From the NCBI GenBank assembly GCA_033782935.1, contig JAWQEG010000506.1, forward strand, positions 1,662,501-1,726,500: 64,000 nucleotides of DNA, given 5' to 3'. This document shows positions 11,173 through 21,625 of this stretch, one piece after another; the first letter of the stretch is position 1, and each line of letters begins with the position of its first letter. The translations under genes were made by a program, and so were the position numbers. This DNA comes from Petrolisthes cinctipes. Lineage: Eukaryota > Arthropoda > Malacostraca > Decapoda > Porcellanidae. The notes beneath the pieces are model-generated. The model saw nothing but the letters and a program-made list of their open reading frames with translations, did no database searches and was not told the DNA's origin.

Positions 11173-12513
11173 ATGGCAGACCGGCGACGAGCACAACGTC
11201 GACAGCCTCAGGCCAATAAACCTGAGGTTATCTTACATAGGGGCATGATAATTGGGCGTTATCACTCAAACCAGTCAATTAGTAAAATCAGCTAGGAAAT
11301 GGGGATTAGTAGGAATGCTGTAAAAAGGTGGATTCGACGCTACGAAGCAGAGGGCCACGTCAACACTAGACCACGTTCAGGGCGGCCACGCATTACGACG
11401 CAGCAGCAAGATGGTGATCTCTTTACTGCAGCACGACAAGCACCTTTCAAAACTTCATTTACATTAGCAGGGTATACCATAAATCTTAGTTTTCATTATA
11501 CTGACTTTCTTAAAATTTAGTTGAAACCTGTTGATGCTCTATTTTTTTTTCTTCTGAATTCCAAATGGGTCTGCTACTAGTCCTCCTTTTAACAACTATA
11601 TTAATAAATTGCTTTTTCTCTATTTTTTTCGTCTTATGGTTGTTTCAATTTTCAGTTTACTGCTTTTCTGTATCTATTTGTCCATTTTCGTCTCATAGGG
11701 TCATCCTGGCTTAGGGCATATATTTTTCTTGTAATGTAATAATAAAAAAAAAATTGTTTCTCCCTAAACTCTTATGACTGCAATAATTATGAAATGCAAG
11801 GTGAGACCTTAAATTATTTGACAATATTATTGTTTTCGCAGTGAGCTTAATCTGCCATGCAGCAGGCGGACTACAAGGACACGATTAGTGGATGCTGGTC
11901 TTTTTTTCCATGTCCCGGCTAGAAAATCTTTTCTTTCGGAACGCAAAAAGGAAGAGCGGTTAAGGTTTGCCGAGAGATATGTTGCGGAGAGTATAGAATT
12001 CTGGCATTCGGTGATTTTTACGGACGAAACCAGTTTTTCGTCCATGTCTACCCCAGATCGACACTGTAGGCAGCACATCGGTGAGCTTTATGATCCGAAC
12101 TATATATGTCAGATTCATAGGTCAGGCAGGGTAAGTCAAGCAATGCATGGGTGGATGTGGTATGGTGGTGTAGGGAAGCTTGTCACAATCGAAGGGAATA
12201 TGAATTCTTATGACTACATAAATATATTAGAGACTTCCTTTTTGCCAAGTGTGCGGACCTACGCAATCGAGGAACCCTTTCCCATTATAACTTTGTGCAA
12301 GATAGATCACCCATACATACAAGTAGAGTGGTTACTAACTGGTTTTCCCACCACCAAGATTTCCACTTACTTAACTGGCCTCCTAAGGGCTGTGATATTA
12401 ACCCAATAGAAAATTTATGGGGGATCATGTCACAGGAATGGGAGGTAGAACAAAAGACTAAAGCAGCCATAGTCCGAAAAAGCAACGAGATCTGGGAGAG
12501 TTTTCGAAGGACA
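11173..12513 (+). pseudogene. Tc1-like transposase with an apparent spliceosomal intron, truncated by B1
   Basis: This is a DDE transposase of the Tc1 group. The first part (11173-11471) has paired helix-turn-helix features: ISRNAVKRWIRRYEAEG, then a GRPR motif, RPRSGRPRITT. The catalytic part starts at 11842 and shows FTDETSF (first Asp), QDRSPIHTSRVV (second Asp) and NPIENLWG (Glu). The two parts join in frame if 11472-11841 is removed as a GT...AG intron of 370 bp in phase 2. Damage includes an in-frame TAG at 11293-11295, where neighbouring sequence suggests Arg, and a frameshift near 12290 just before the second Asp. The last 30 or so residues are missing because B1 inserted at about 12514. 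A related C-terminus survives at 23925-24213. Confidence 0.85.
11472..11841 (+). other. putative intron within the Tc1-like transposase
   Basis: The donor is GG|GTATAC at 11472 and the acceptor is TTGTTTTCGCAG|T ending at 11841, preceded by a pyrimidine-rich tract. Removing it joins ...PFKTSFTLAG to ELNLPCSRRT with a Gly codon split 2+1. This restores the spacing expected between the HTH and catalytic domains. An alternative is a small insertion that happens to preserve the frame. Confidence 0.6.
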
Positions 12514-12949
12514 CCCCCCCCCTCCCCAACGGGAACCGTCTTGACGTGGTGGGGGGGCTTGCGTGTCTCTGAGACCTGGCGAGCTAGACTAGAGGGGGCT
12601 CTGGCCCCTGCTCTGCCCCGATTTCGGGGAGAGAGGGCTTCCCATGATAGTAAGGATGCCAGTGAGAGACCAGACTAAATGGTTCCCATGCATTAGGCTG
12701 CCAGTACGGGCCAACAGTGCTGCCCTCCAGAGGGACTGCCCTCTAGGGGCCGTCCTATGTTGGATGGTTGGGTGTCTGGGCCGAGAGATGTTGGGGAAGG
12801 GGGTCTCAACACTGTCGTGGGCAAACTTTCGAGCCATTGGTGCTGCTTTTTAAAACAAGTGGCCACGGTGACCAGCGCTCAGTCCCAACATCTGCCCGCT
12901 AGGTAGTAGCTCTTGGCTCCTTGGGCCAATATAACAAAATCAATGATAT
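12514..12949 (+). promoter_or_regulatory. 5' leader of B1
   Basis: This GC-rich leader starts CCCCAACGGGAACCG, then TTGACGTGGTGGGGGGGC and GTGTCTCTGAGACCTGG. It is conserved nearly base-for-base in B5, B6 and B7, although their ORF1 regions are diverged or damaged. The first 45 bases can form a C-run/G-run hairpin. It probably holds the internal promoter, and a structured RNA is possible. The ORF1 start codon follows at 12950. Confidence 0.6.
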
Positions 12950-15233
12950 ATGGATAACGAAAATCAATATCTCTTCCTCGTGCGGTGGTCGACCAGGCCC
13001 TCGAGACGTCACTCTCTGGTCATGGTGGTATGCAGAAGAATGCAAATAAGAGAAGACCCAGCAGGCCATGATACTCCTCAATCTCCCCTGTCCTTCTGAT
13101 GGCATGTTTGAATCCATCAAACCACATTGAACATTTAATTATAGCAAGGGGCGTATATATAATGAGTACCTGTATGAATTCTCAAAAAAGGACATTCTCG
13201 CTATGTGTCCAGATAGTGTCCAACGAGTAACAAAGTTCAAGGGCCGTAAAAATATGATCATCCTCACTTTCTATGGCTCACATATCCCAGATCGCCTTTT
13301 GTTGAGCGTCCTTTGCAGTGTTTCTGTTGTTATGAGTTTGGTCATGGGAGGAGGAACTGCAACAACTGTTCCCGATGTAAGATGTACACTCTCCCAAAAA
13401 AGTATCGGCATTAAAACGAATAAACGAAAACGACAATAAACATAGCATTATGGTACATTGCTTTGAAACCTTATATATAGTGGTATTCCTGCAGATCAGT
13501 TGCCAATTATGCATATTCGTATTGCTTCATGAGTCAGAGAAACTATAGTGGATGCAAATCGAAACATATTCGCATTTCTTCACCTATTATAGAAATTTCA
13601 AATATTATGGCATGATTTGCCCCTTTCTAATGCTGAAAACTCAGCTAATCCACACCGTAGTTGCCGAATGGTATATAACGTTATCTCTCTTTTTATTTAT
13701 TTTATTTTATTTTTATTTTTTTTATATACCCCTACCTCGGGACAGGAGGCCGTCAGTCGTGGCCTGAGACTGAGGCTCCGAGATTATCAAGTGAAGCTTT
13801 GAGGTGTTGGTTGCTTCACATGTTTGTTTATACACGTCACTTTCTGGAGAGGGCAATGTCTGTTTGTGTTACTTTACAAAACCTTATATAGGAGTATGAG
13901 AAGAAAAAACATAAGCCTACTTGATCCTATCCTATGCTATAACTGCATTATATTTAAGACAAAATACTACAGTTACAGCGAATCTACTTAAAGATTCCTC
14001 TTTGGTTAAAATCCGATTTGGTAACTTTAGTATCTGGGTTATCATTCTCATTATATTCAATAATTCAGTAAATTTCACCTCCCCAAAAACCATCAATCAT
14101 TAAAATCACATAACGTATATCTGCAAAAATGAAGTCACAACTCTTACTCCACGACTTGCCTCATGCATGAATTATGTATGCTAGAGGATTTCACCTTAGT
14201 ACAGAAATGAGAGTCAACTCATTGTCAGCAGGAATACCAACCCCACAGTACAGTCATAAATGTAGCTTCGATCTTTTCTCAGCAGGATCTAGCCAGCAAT
14301 GCCGATACTTTTTTGGGAGAGTGTACCTCCTTGAGCAAGAAATCCTCCACTTGGCTAATACCCAATTCATTAGCATTGGTGGTGACAGACGGCAACTCAA
14401 CTTCAGAAGGTTGGTGGTGTGAAGACATACGCCTCCTCCCTTCTACCTAAATCGGTTGCAGCACCCTCTCATCTCTCTGCTTCTTGCTCTAGTGAGAGCG
14501 TTTCTAAGGTTTCACTACATAATAGTTTCTTTGTCTTGGAAAATGCATCAGACACTCATTCTGGTGACCTTTCAGCTGATGACAATTCTCAAACTGTAGC
14601 TAAAGGTGTCCACGCTGCCACACGCTCTCCAAAAAAGAAACTTAAGTCACCTAAACAGCCACACGTCTTCGTGGTTCCTTTGAGGCACTTGACTTCATAG
14701 ATGTTCCTCTTTGTAAGGCAACCGTCTCTGTGGGCTCATCCATAGTTTCCTATCAATTTCACCAGAAGCGTTCTCGTGGCTCTGATGAATCTCTTGATTC
14801 AACAGATGTTCCCCCTCGCAAGCTTCCTTCGCGATCATCAGAGGGGCGTGAAGTGAATGTGGATGCCACGGATGTTGTGACTTCAAAAGATTCACTTTCT
14901 CTTCCGCTTGAGCAGCGGAGTGATTCTACCACCTGTATTATGGATGTTGATGTATCTGCCTGTGTCAGTGATACCACTGCTGTACAGGACAGAACCAATG
15001 TAATTGTTTCAAAGAATATCCCATCTCATATACCTTCATCATCTTCTAACATATCAGATGCTTCAGGGACTCATCTACGGGTCCCAATTACTGCCCCAAG
15101 TACTACTCCTCGGGTTCGCTCTTCTTCTAGTGGCCCAGGATTAGACAAATCTTATTGTTTGAATAAACCCTCAGGTCGAGGTGGTAGTGGGAAGTACCTC
15201 CGTGAGGCTTCCCAAAAATCAGTACTAAAGTAA
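12950..15233 (+). pseudogene. B1 ORF1 remnant (zinc-knuckle Gag-like), interrupted by a MITE
   Basis: The frame starts with an ATG at 12950, matching the B6 ORF1 start. After about 40 codons the RRM-like region present in B5 and B6 (about 460 bp) is missing. The sequence jumps from ...CCCAGCAGG to CCATGATACTCC, with short CAGG homology at the joint. The CCHC region (CFCCYEFG) is reached near 13310, then interrupted by the MITE at 13387-14323. It resumes with LLEQEILHLANTQFISIGG and a long Ser-rich C-terminal half in several shifted frames (14419-15233). The stop TAA at 15231-15233 abuts ORF2. The protein would bind element RNA; this copy cannot encode it. Confidence 0.8.
13387..14323. mobile_element. 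937-bp non-autonomous DNA transposon (Tc1/mariner-type MITE) nested in B1 ORF1
   Basis: Perfect 26-bp terminal inverted repeats start CACTCTCCCAAAAAAG and end CGGCATT (13387-13412 and 14298-14323). The flanking TA at 13385-13386 and 14324-14325 is a TA target duplication within the ORF1 sequence ATGTACCTCC, which is uninterrupted in B6 (63476-63485). No transposase-like frame is seen inside. TA targeting suggests mobilisation by a Tc1/mariner-family enzyme. Confidence 0.85.
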
Positions 15234-18200
15234 CACCGTTCAAGGTCCTTCAGTGGAATTGCTGTGGCTTGCGATCTTCTTGGGAGGAACTACGCGTTCT
15301 TCTCTCTAGCTTCTCTCCTGCATGTGTTTCTCTCCAAGAGACAATGCTTGGGGGCTACATTCCTGCCAGTCCTCCAGCATACTCTGCATTTTATTTCAAT
15401 TTAGATTTGAAGGGAAGGGTCACCATGGTGGCTCTGCCATCCTAGTTTGGCGAGATGTTCCATTCACGAGTCTGGAAGTTGACACTCCACTCCAGGCTGT
15501 CACAGTTAAGGTTTTTTTTAGACCGCCCCTACACTGTGTGCAGTCTATACCTTCCTCCCAGTGTTAGAGTTGAGTGGGGTGATCTCAACCATCTTGTACG
15601 GGACCTTCCCTCTCCCTTTATTTTATTGGGTGATTTTAATATGAAGGTCGTCATCCTCTGTGGGGTGACAGTTCGGTCAACCCCAGGGGTGTTTTATTGG
15701 CTTCTTTTATGGAGGATGAGGAATTAAGGGTTTTAAATACAGAAGATGTGACACATTTTAATAGAACTACTGGGACTTTTACCGCCATTGACATTTCCCT
15801 CTGCTCACCCAGTGCTCTGTTGGATTTTACTTGGAGTGCGTTGCCTGATTTATATGGCAGTGACCACTTCCCTATGCTTTTAGAAAATAATAGGTACGAA
15901 CCACAGTCTCGTCTTCCTAGGTGGAGATTAGAGAAGGCTGACTGGCAGTTTTTTAGAGAGCTAACTTCTTCGGTCTCTTCTGTAGCCAATTTTGGTAGCT
16001 CTGACGAGGCTGTAACATATTTCACTGATATCCTCCTCTCTGCTGCTCTCAACTCTATTATTAAAACTTCTGGCTACTTTCCAATACGTCATATCCCTTG
16101 GTGATCATCAGTCTGCACCACTGCTGTGCAGGAGAAGCTTGCTGCTTCCTGTCGCCTTCGTCGCAATCGTGGGGACCCAACTCTTTTTGAGGACTTCCGA
16201 CAGGCAGGGCTCGGGATAGACGAGTTTTAAAAGAGGCACGACTTGCATCCGTAAGATTGCGGGGAAGTTTTCTCCTAGTTCTCCACCTGTTCTTAAGGTC
16301 AATGGAATTAAGATCATGGATGGTTTAACAGTGGCCAATACCATTATGGAGGCTTTTGTTAGAGTCTCCAGCCGCGACTCTTGACCTCTGGCTGTCAGGC
16401 ATGAGTTGAGAGCCCAGGAGCGCACTGTCCTGGATTTCTCAGGGAAGGAGAACGAAAGTTATAACCATATATTCACACTGAGAGACCTGCTCTCTGCTCT
16501 CTATCTCTGCGGCGACAATTTTCCTGGGGCAGACAACATCCCATATACAATGTTGCGACACTTAGGTGAGGAAGCGATCTCATTTCTTTTAACTTTTATA
16601 ACAGAATATGGCTAGAGGGTGTCTTCCCTTCTGGGTGGAGGGTTGCTACCATACTTCCTTTCCCCAAGCCGGGCAAGGACTCTAGTGTTGCCCTCAATTA
16701 CCAACCAATTGCCTTGACCTCCTGTGTCTGTAAACTATTTGAGAAGATGGTTAATGTCAGACTGGTATACTACTTGAACCGGGGTGATTTTTCGTCTCCG
16801 TCCCAGTCAGGCTTTCGTAATCACCATTCCACTATAGACGCTCTGGTCAGGTTGGAAGCTGCTGCATGTGAGGCTTTTGCACGACATCAACACCTTGTCT
16901 GTGTATTCTTTGATTTAGAGAAAGCCTATGACACTACATGGCAATATGGCATCCTGCAGCAACTCCTTGCATATGGCTTGCAAAGTCGCTTTTCACGCTT
17001 TCGTAAGGAGTTTCTCAGTGGTCGCAGTTCCTCTGAGAGGATTGGTACAGCCTATTCAGCATCCGATGCACACTGTCACATTGTTTGCAGTAGCAATTAA
17101 TGCCATTGCCTCATCCCTTCCAAATGGTATTGCCAACTCAATGTACGTTGATGACCTGGCGGTCTGGTTTGCTGCTTCCCGAATGTCAGTTGCGGAGCGG
17201 CGCCGGCTGCTTGCCCTTGACATGGTGTCATGTTGGGATGGTTCTCATGGGTTTCTATTTTCTCCTGCCAAGACAGTTGCTATGGACTACTGCCGCATCC
17301 AAGGCGTCCACCCCGATCCGGACTTATTCATGAATGGTCATCGGATACGTTGTCTTGAGGAGACTCGATTTTTGTGTCTCCTTTTTGACAAACGTTTGAT
17401 TTGGGTTCCCCAATTACATTCACTTAAGGTCTCTTGCCTCGAAGGCACTTAACCTATTATGGGTCCTGGGCCATATGTCCTAGGGGGCTGATTGGGCCAC
17501 CCTCCTCCGCCTATACCATGTACTTATTAGGTAAAAACTCGACTATGGGCGTGAGGTGTACTCCTCTGCCACGGATGCCCATCTCAGAGTCTTACACCCT
17601 GTTCATCATGCTGGCGTACGTTTGGTGACCGGAGCCTTCGGGTCTTCCCCAATCCCCAGTCTCGTGGTGGACGCTGATGAGCCACCTCTTGATCTTCATC
17701 GTCAGTCCTTGATGGTTCGTTACATCAACTTGCTGATATCATGTCTCAGTACTACCTTTTACATCCTCGCACACCATGGCCCTTTGGCTTTCGGGTCAGG
17801 AAGGCTATGGAGGAGATGGGCATTGATGACTTGCCGATTTGTCCTGTACGGGTCCTCAGGGTGGCTCCATGGCTTCTTCCAGAAGTTTTCCCCTGCACCT
17901 GCTTTTCAGACAAGAAGGAATCTCTTCCTCCTCCAGTGGCTCGTTCCCTCTTTTTAGAACATGCCTTCACTCACAGGGAGCCCTTCCCTGTGTACACTGA
18001 TGGGTCAAAGTCTGATGCTGAAGTTGTCTTTCCTGACATTTGTCGTGGCGGCAGGCTCCCTTCTGTCATATCCATTTTTACTGCTGAACTATCTGCCATT
18101 TTATATGCCCTCCAAGTAATTTTTACTCTCTCTCAGGCTTCTTTTACTATTTTTAGTGATTCCTGTAGTGCCTTGCAGGCCTTGAGCAATTTTAACTCTT

Positions 18201-18808
18201 CCTATCCCCTGGTATTAGCCTTTCTTGAGTGGCTTGACCTCCTAGGTCGTCGTGGCCGCAGAGTTACTTTTTGTTTGGTACCAGCTCATGTGGGTGTCGA
18301 TGGGAATGAGCGGGCTGACGCCCTGGCTGAGACTGCGGTCTCCAGTTCTCGGCCTCCTGCTAGGCATCATCCCGTGCCTGCAGTGGACCTTTGACTCTAC
18401 ATAGATGCTGCCGTTCGTTCTCACTGACAGATCAGATGGGATGCCATCGGGGCAAACAAGCTCTGCGGCATCCGCCAGCGCCTTGGTTTGTGGAGCTTCA
18501 GCAGCCTGTCCCGCCGGTGGGAGACGGCTCTTGTCCGTCTCAGAATTGGCCAGACACTATTGACTCATAGATTTTTAATGGAGATGGCTCACCCTCCCTA
18601 CTGTGATGATTGTTTGGTCCCTCTGACAGTACGGTATCTTATTGTCGAGTGTCCCAGGTATGGGGACCTTCGTCGTAGGCACCTCTCTGAGTACCGGGTG
18701 GGTGACGGTTCTTACAGTCTCTCCCAGGTGCTCGGGGAGGAGGCTTGCAGTGTGAGAGGGAACACCCTCTTCTTTGTGGAGGAGGCTGGGCTTCTCCACA
18801 AAATATGA
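15234..18808 (+). pseudogene. B1 ORF2 remnant: APE endonuclease, reverse transcriptase, RNase H
   Basis: The frame begins right after the ORF1 stop with KVLQWNCCGLRSSWEELR, the start of an APE-type endonuclease. VSLQET (catalytic Glu) and ILLGDFN follow in broken frames. RT motifs are LNYQPIALTSCVCKLFEKM, GFRNHHSTIDAL, FFDLEKAYDTTW and YVDDLAVWF (near 17141). RNase H shows VYTDGSKSD (near 17993), FSDSCSALQAL and PAHVGVDGNERADALAE. A C-terminal Cys/His segment (YCDDCLVPLTVRYLIVECP) ends at 18808. At least six frameshifts and several nonsense codons separate the pieces, including W-to-stop in IPW* at 16102. The YVDD form and RNase H suggest an I/Nimb-type clade. The copy is inactive. Confidence 0.88.
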
Positions 18809-19026
18809 TTTTATGATATTTATGGTTTTTAGATGGTTTGATGTTAATGGGTTCTTTTATTAATAATGTTCTTTTTAGTTTGTGTGTCTTTTAATCATGG
18901 TGCCTATCCCTTTCGGGTATTCATGTTTTATTAATTATGTAGATGACAATTTTATGTTGGGCGGTATATGACCATAGCTGTTGCGCCGCTAGATGCTTAG
19001 TTGCATCAAAATCAATCAATCAATCA
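18809..19026 (+). other. 3' UTR and (AATC)n tail of B1
   Basis: The 3' UTR contains TTGGGCGGTATATGACC and GTTGCGCCGCTAGATGCTTAG, then ends in TCAATCAATCAATC. The same block ends B3 (plus strand), B5 and B8 (minus strand). The tail is a tetranucleotide run rather than poly(A). Confidence 0.75.
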
Positions 19027-19576
19027 ATCCTATGTGGAGGAGGCTGGCCTCCTTCACTGGCCTCATCACTACAACCACGTGCTCTGTTGGATTTTTCCTT
19101 GGAGTGCGTTGCCTGATTTGTATGGCAGTGACCACTTCCCTATACTTTTAGAAAATAATAGGTACGAACCACAGTCTCGTATTCCTAGGTGGAGATTAGA
19201 GAAGGCTGACTGGCAGTTTTTTAGAGAGCTAACTTCTTCAGTCTCTTCTGTAGCCGATTTTGATAGCTCTGACGAGGCTGTAACATATTTCACTGATATC
19301 CTCCACTCTGCTGCTCTCAACTCTATTATTAAAACTTCTGGCTACTTTCCAATACGTCGTATCCCTTGGTGATCATCAGTCTGCACCACTGCTGTGCAGG
19401 AGAAGCTCGCTGCTTCCTCTCGCCTTCGTGGCAATCGTGGGGACCCAACTCATTTAGAGGACTTCCGACAGGCAGGACTCGGGCTAGACGAGTTTTAAAA
19501 GAGACACGACTTGCATCCGTAAGATTGTGGGGAAGTTTTCTCCTAGTTCTCCACCTGTTCTTAAGGTCAATGGAAT
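19027..19576 (+). pseudogene. B2: scrambled B-family ORF2 fragment
   Basis: About 25 bp of the ORF2 3' terminus (YVEEAGLLH) is joined to a 490-bp piece of the endonuclease-RT linker. The piece reads LPDLYGSDHFPILLENN, DWQFFRELTSSVSSVADF and SIIKTSGYFPI. It matches B1 15820-16320 closely, and it shares the B1-specific W-to-stop TGA after RIPW that B5 lacks. That points to local duplication of a B1-like sequence instead of independent insertion. It ends abruptly at GTCAATGGAATT, where Gypsy-like sequence starts. Confidence 0.8.
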
Positions 19577-20420
19577 TTGGCACCCACTCGACGTCGCCAC
19601 TTTCTCGCCGCTGCAACCACGTACACTAACCTCGTCTGCCGCCCTACGACGCCACCTACTCTATGCATCGACTACGTATTTCACCTTTGTCAGCTATGTG
19701 CCGCCCGACACACATAAGCTAAGTCTCCTACCCTGTGCCACACCACCCATCACATCGGCACGCCGATGCAACCGTACTTCACTATCAACAGCTTCTTGCA
19801 ACACACCATCACTCTTCACGCCCTACATGCACCGACACCAAGGTACTGTGTTACATTACATATTGTTCCCCCATTTTTTTCCGTATATTCCAACCCTTCC
19901 CAGTGATACTCTGCCCCCATTTCATGTCTGTACTGCCCTCGGCCCCTTTGCTCTACCCTACCCTACCTACCACGTCATGTTAAACTTCACAGACGCCCTC
20001 CATTCCCCTGTGTGCTGTATTCACGTTGTTTTCAAGACCTCCCCGTGCCCTTGTGTTTACTCAATAACCCCTGCCCACTTGGCGTGTCCCAGTAACTCTG
20101 CACGTCATTTAACATATATTACGACCCTCCCGTGTTCTCCGCCCACATGGTGTTTTTCCTTGCATACTGCATTATCGTGTCCTTTCCCGCACTACCTCTA
20201 GCCGCCTACGCTCCTCCTTTCTCTGTCTGCCTGACTCAGTCACCCCAATTTTCTCCTCCGTTTTCTGTGTTCTCCTCGCTTGTACTCTGTCCCTGGCTCA
20301 CCACTACCGCCTGTCGCCTTCTACCTCCCTGCACACAGAACACATACACACCCTTACTTAGCGCCCGTGGACGCCGCCCTACATGCGCCCTACGATAGTA
20401 CCCACTCAACAGACACTTCT
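19577..20420 (+). other. C-rich leader region of the Gypsy-like element
   Basis: This stretch is C/A-rich, with no domain recognised. It lies between the B2 breakpoint and the gag-like frames. It may be the 5' untranslated region of the LTR element. A primer-binding site was not convincingly identified, although the sequence begins TGGCACCC. Confidence 0.35.
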
Positions 20421-21625
20421 CTCTATAACCTCGTACACTCCAGTAACATGGCCACCGCCTCTCCCAACAACACCAACCCAGCATCACCTAACATGTCTCT
20501 CCACTCGCTACCTCAAAACTCCACCACTTCCACAAACACAAATTCGCCTCCACATACACCCTCTTCACCCCCTCTATGTTCCTCCTTTCTCGGTTTAGGC
20601 ACATGAAAACCCTGTGGAACTCCTTGACCTTCACGTCTGAACAAAAGTTCCACGCCATACTCCGTGCCCTCCCTTGGGATATCCGAGCAGGAGTACCTGG
20701 GCGCCCTCAAGGACGTGCAACTGGAGGGGCACTGCCTGTCTGAACTGCGTCACAAGGCAGCCAACCCGTTCACAAAGTCCTTCCTCAGGAGCCACCACGC
20801 CAAGTTACTGCTACCTACTATCGAGCTACACTTGCAATCACAACAACACCTTCCTCTCCAATCCTACACCAAACTCGCAGACTCGCTCATGATGACGTAC
20901 ACAAACAGCGAAGCCTCGTATCAACCCCAGCATGTCACCACAAACATCGTCACGTCACCTACTCATGCTGCAGCACCGGCTGTATTACCACCCGCACAAC
21001 AACACCTACCACCCACACCGACGTACCACAGACACAACACGCACCTACGACCCTGCCACATAGCCCCCACCCGTAACACCACTTCAACACTATACGGCAC
21101 ACACAACCACACCACGCCCTCACACCACAACCCCACCCCAACAACAACACTCCCTTCCTACCTCACAACAACACTCCCTTCTTCCTCCACAACAACAGTT
21201 CCACACGCCTCCTACCTCTCAACCTGCCCTTTCTTCTACACAACAACAACTTGACGACTATCTTACGCATTCCATACATACCATCCTACAAAACAATCAA
21301 CAACAACCTCCCCTCTACCATCAACAACAACACTACACCCCTCCACCATATATACTACCACCACTCCAGGATCAGCCTACCACCATGAAACACTTTCAAC
21401 TCTGCATGTACCAACAACGTTTCGGCACTAACAGTCGCAACTGCTACCCGCCCTGCCAGTGGGGTTCCTCGACCAACCGCCAGACGTCCTGCCCTATGCA
21501 GGGAAATGTATAAGGTGGTGGCAAGAACACGCCCACCACGCCACCGCCCACACCACTACACACCAGTCTGAGCCCACGGACAACCATGCGACACCTCTCT
21601 ACGACACCACACCTGAGCCACAATG
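20421..21625 (+). pseudogene. Gag-like region of a Gypsy-type LTR retrotransposon (broken)
   Basis: Gag-like helices are read in two shifted frames: MKTLWNSLTFTSEQKFHAIL near 20604, then SEQEYLGALKDVQLEGHCLS and NPFTKSFLRSHHAKLL at 20687-20815. The downstream part is a low-complexity His/Thr/Pro/Gln stretch. The order gag, protease, RT with the downstream genes supports the identification. No zinc knuckle is evident. Gag would form the intracellular particle. The region is frameshifted and not functional. Confidence 0.6.

Larger units (their letters stand above)
12514..19026 (+). mobile_element. B1: near-full-length RNase-H-bearing non-LTR element (I/Nimb-like), decayed
   Basis: B1 has a GC-rich 5' leader, a damaged ORF1 with zinc knuckles, a damaged ORF2 (APE endonuclease, RT, RNase H) and a 3' UTR. 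The tail is AATCAATCAATC instead of pure poly(A). It is inserted into the C-terminal coding part of a Tc1-like transposase at about 12514. ORF1 has lost its RRM-like segment and carries a nested 937-bp MITE at 13387-14323. Other copies of the family in the window are B2 (19027), B8 (26320), B3 (26450), B4 (34987), B5 (35655-41960), B7 (60700) and B6 (61961-end). Confidence 0.88.
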
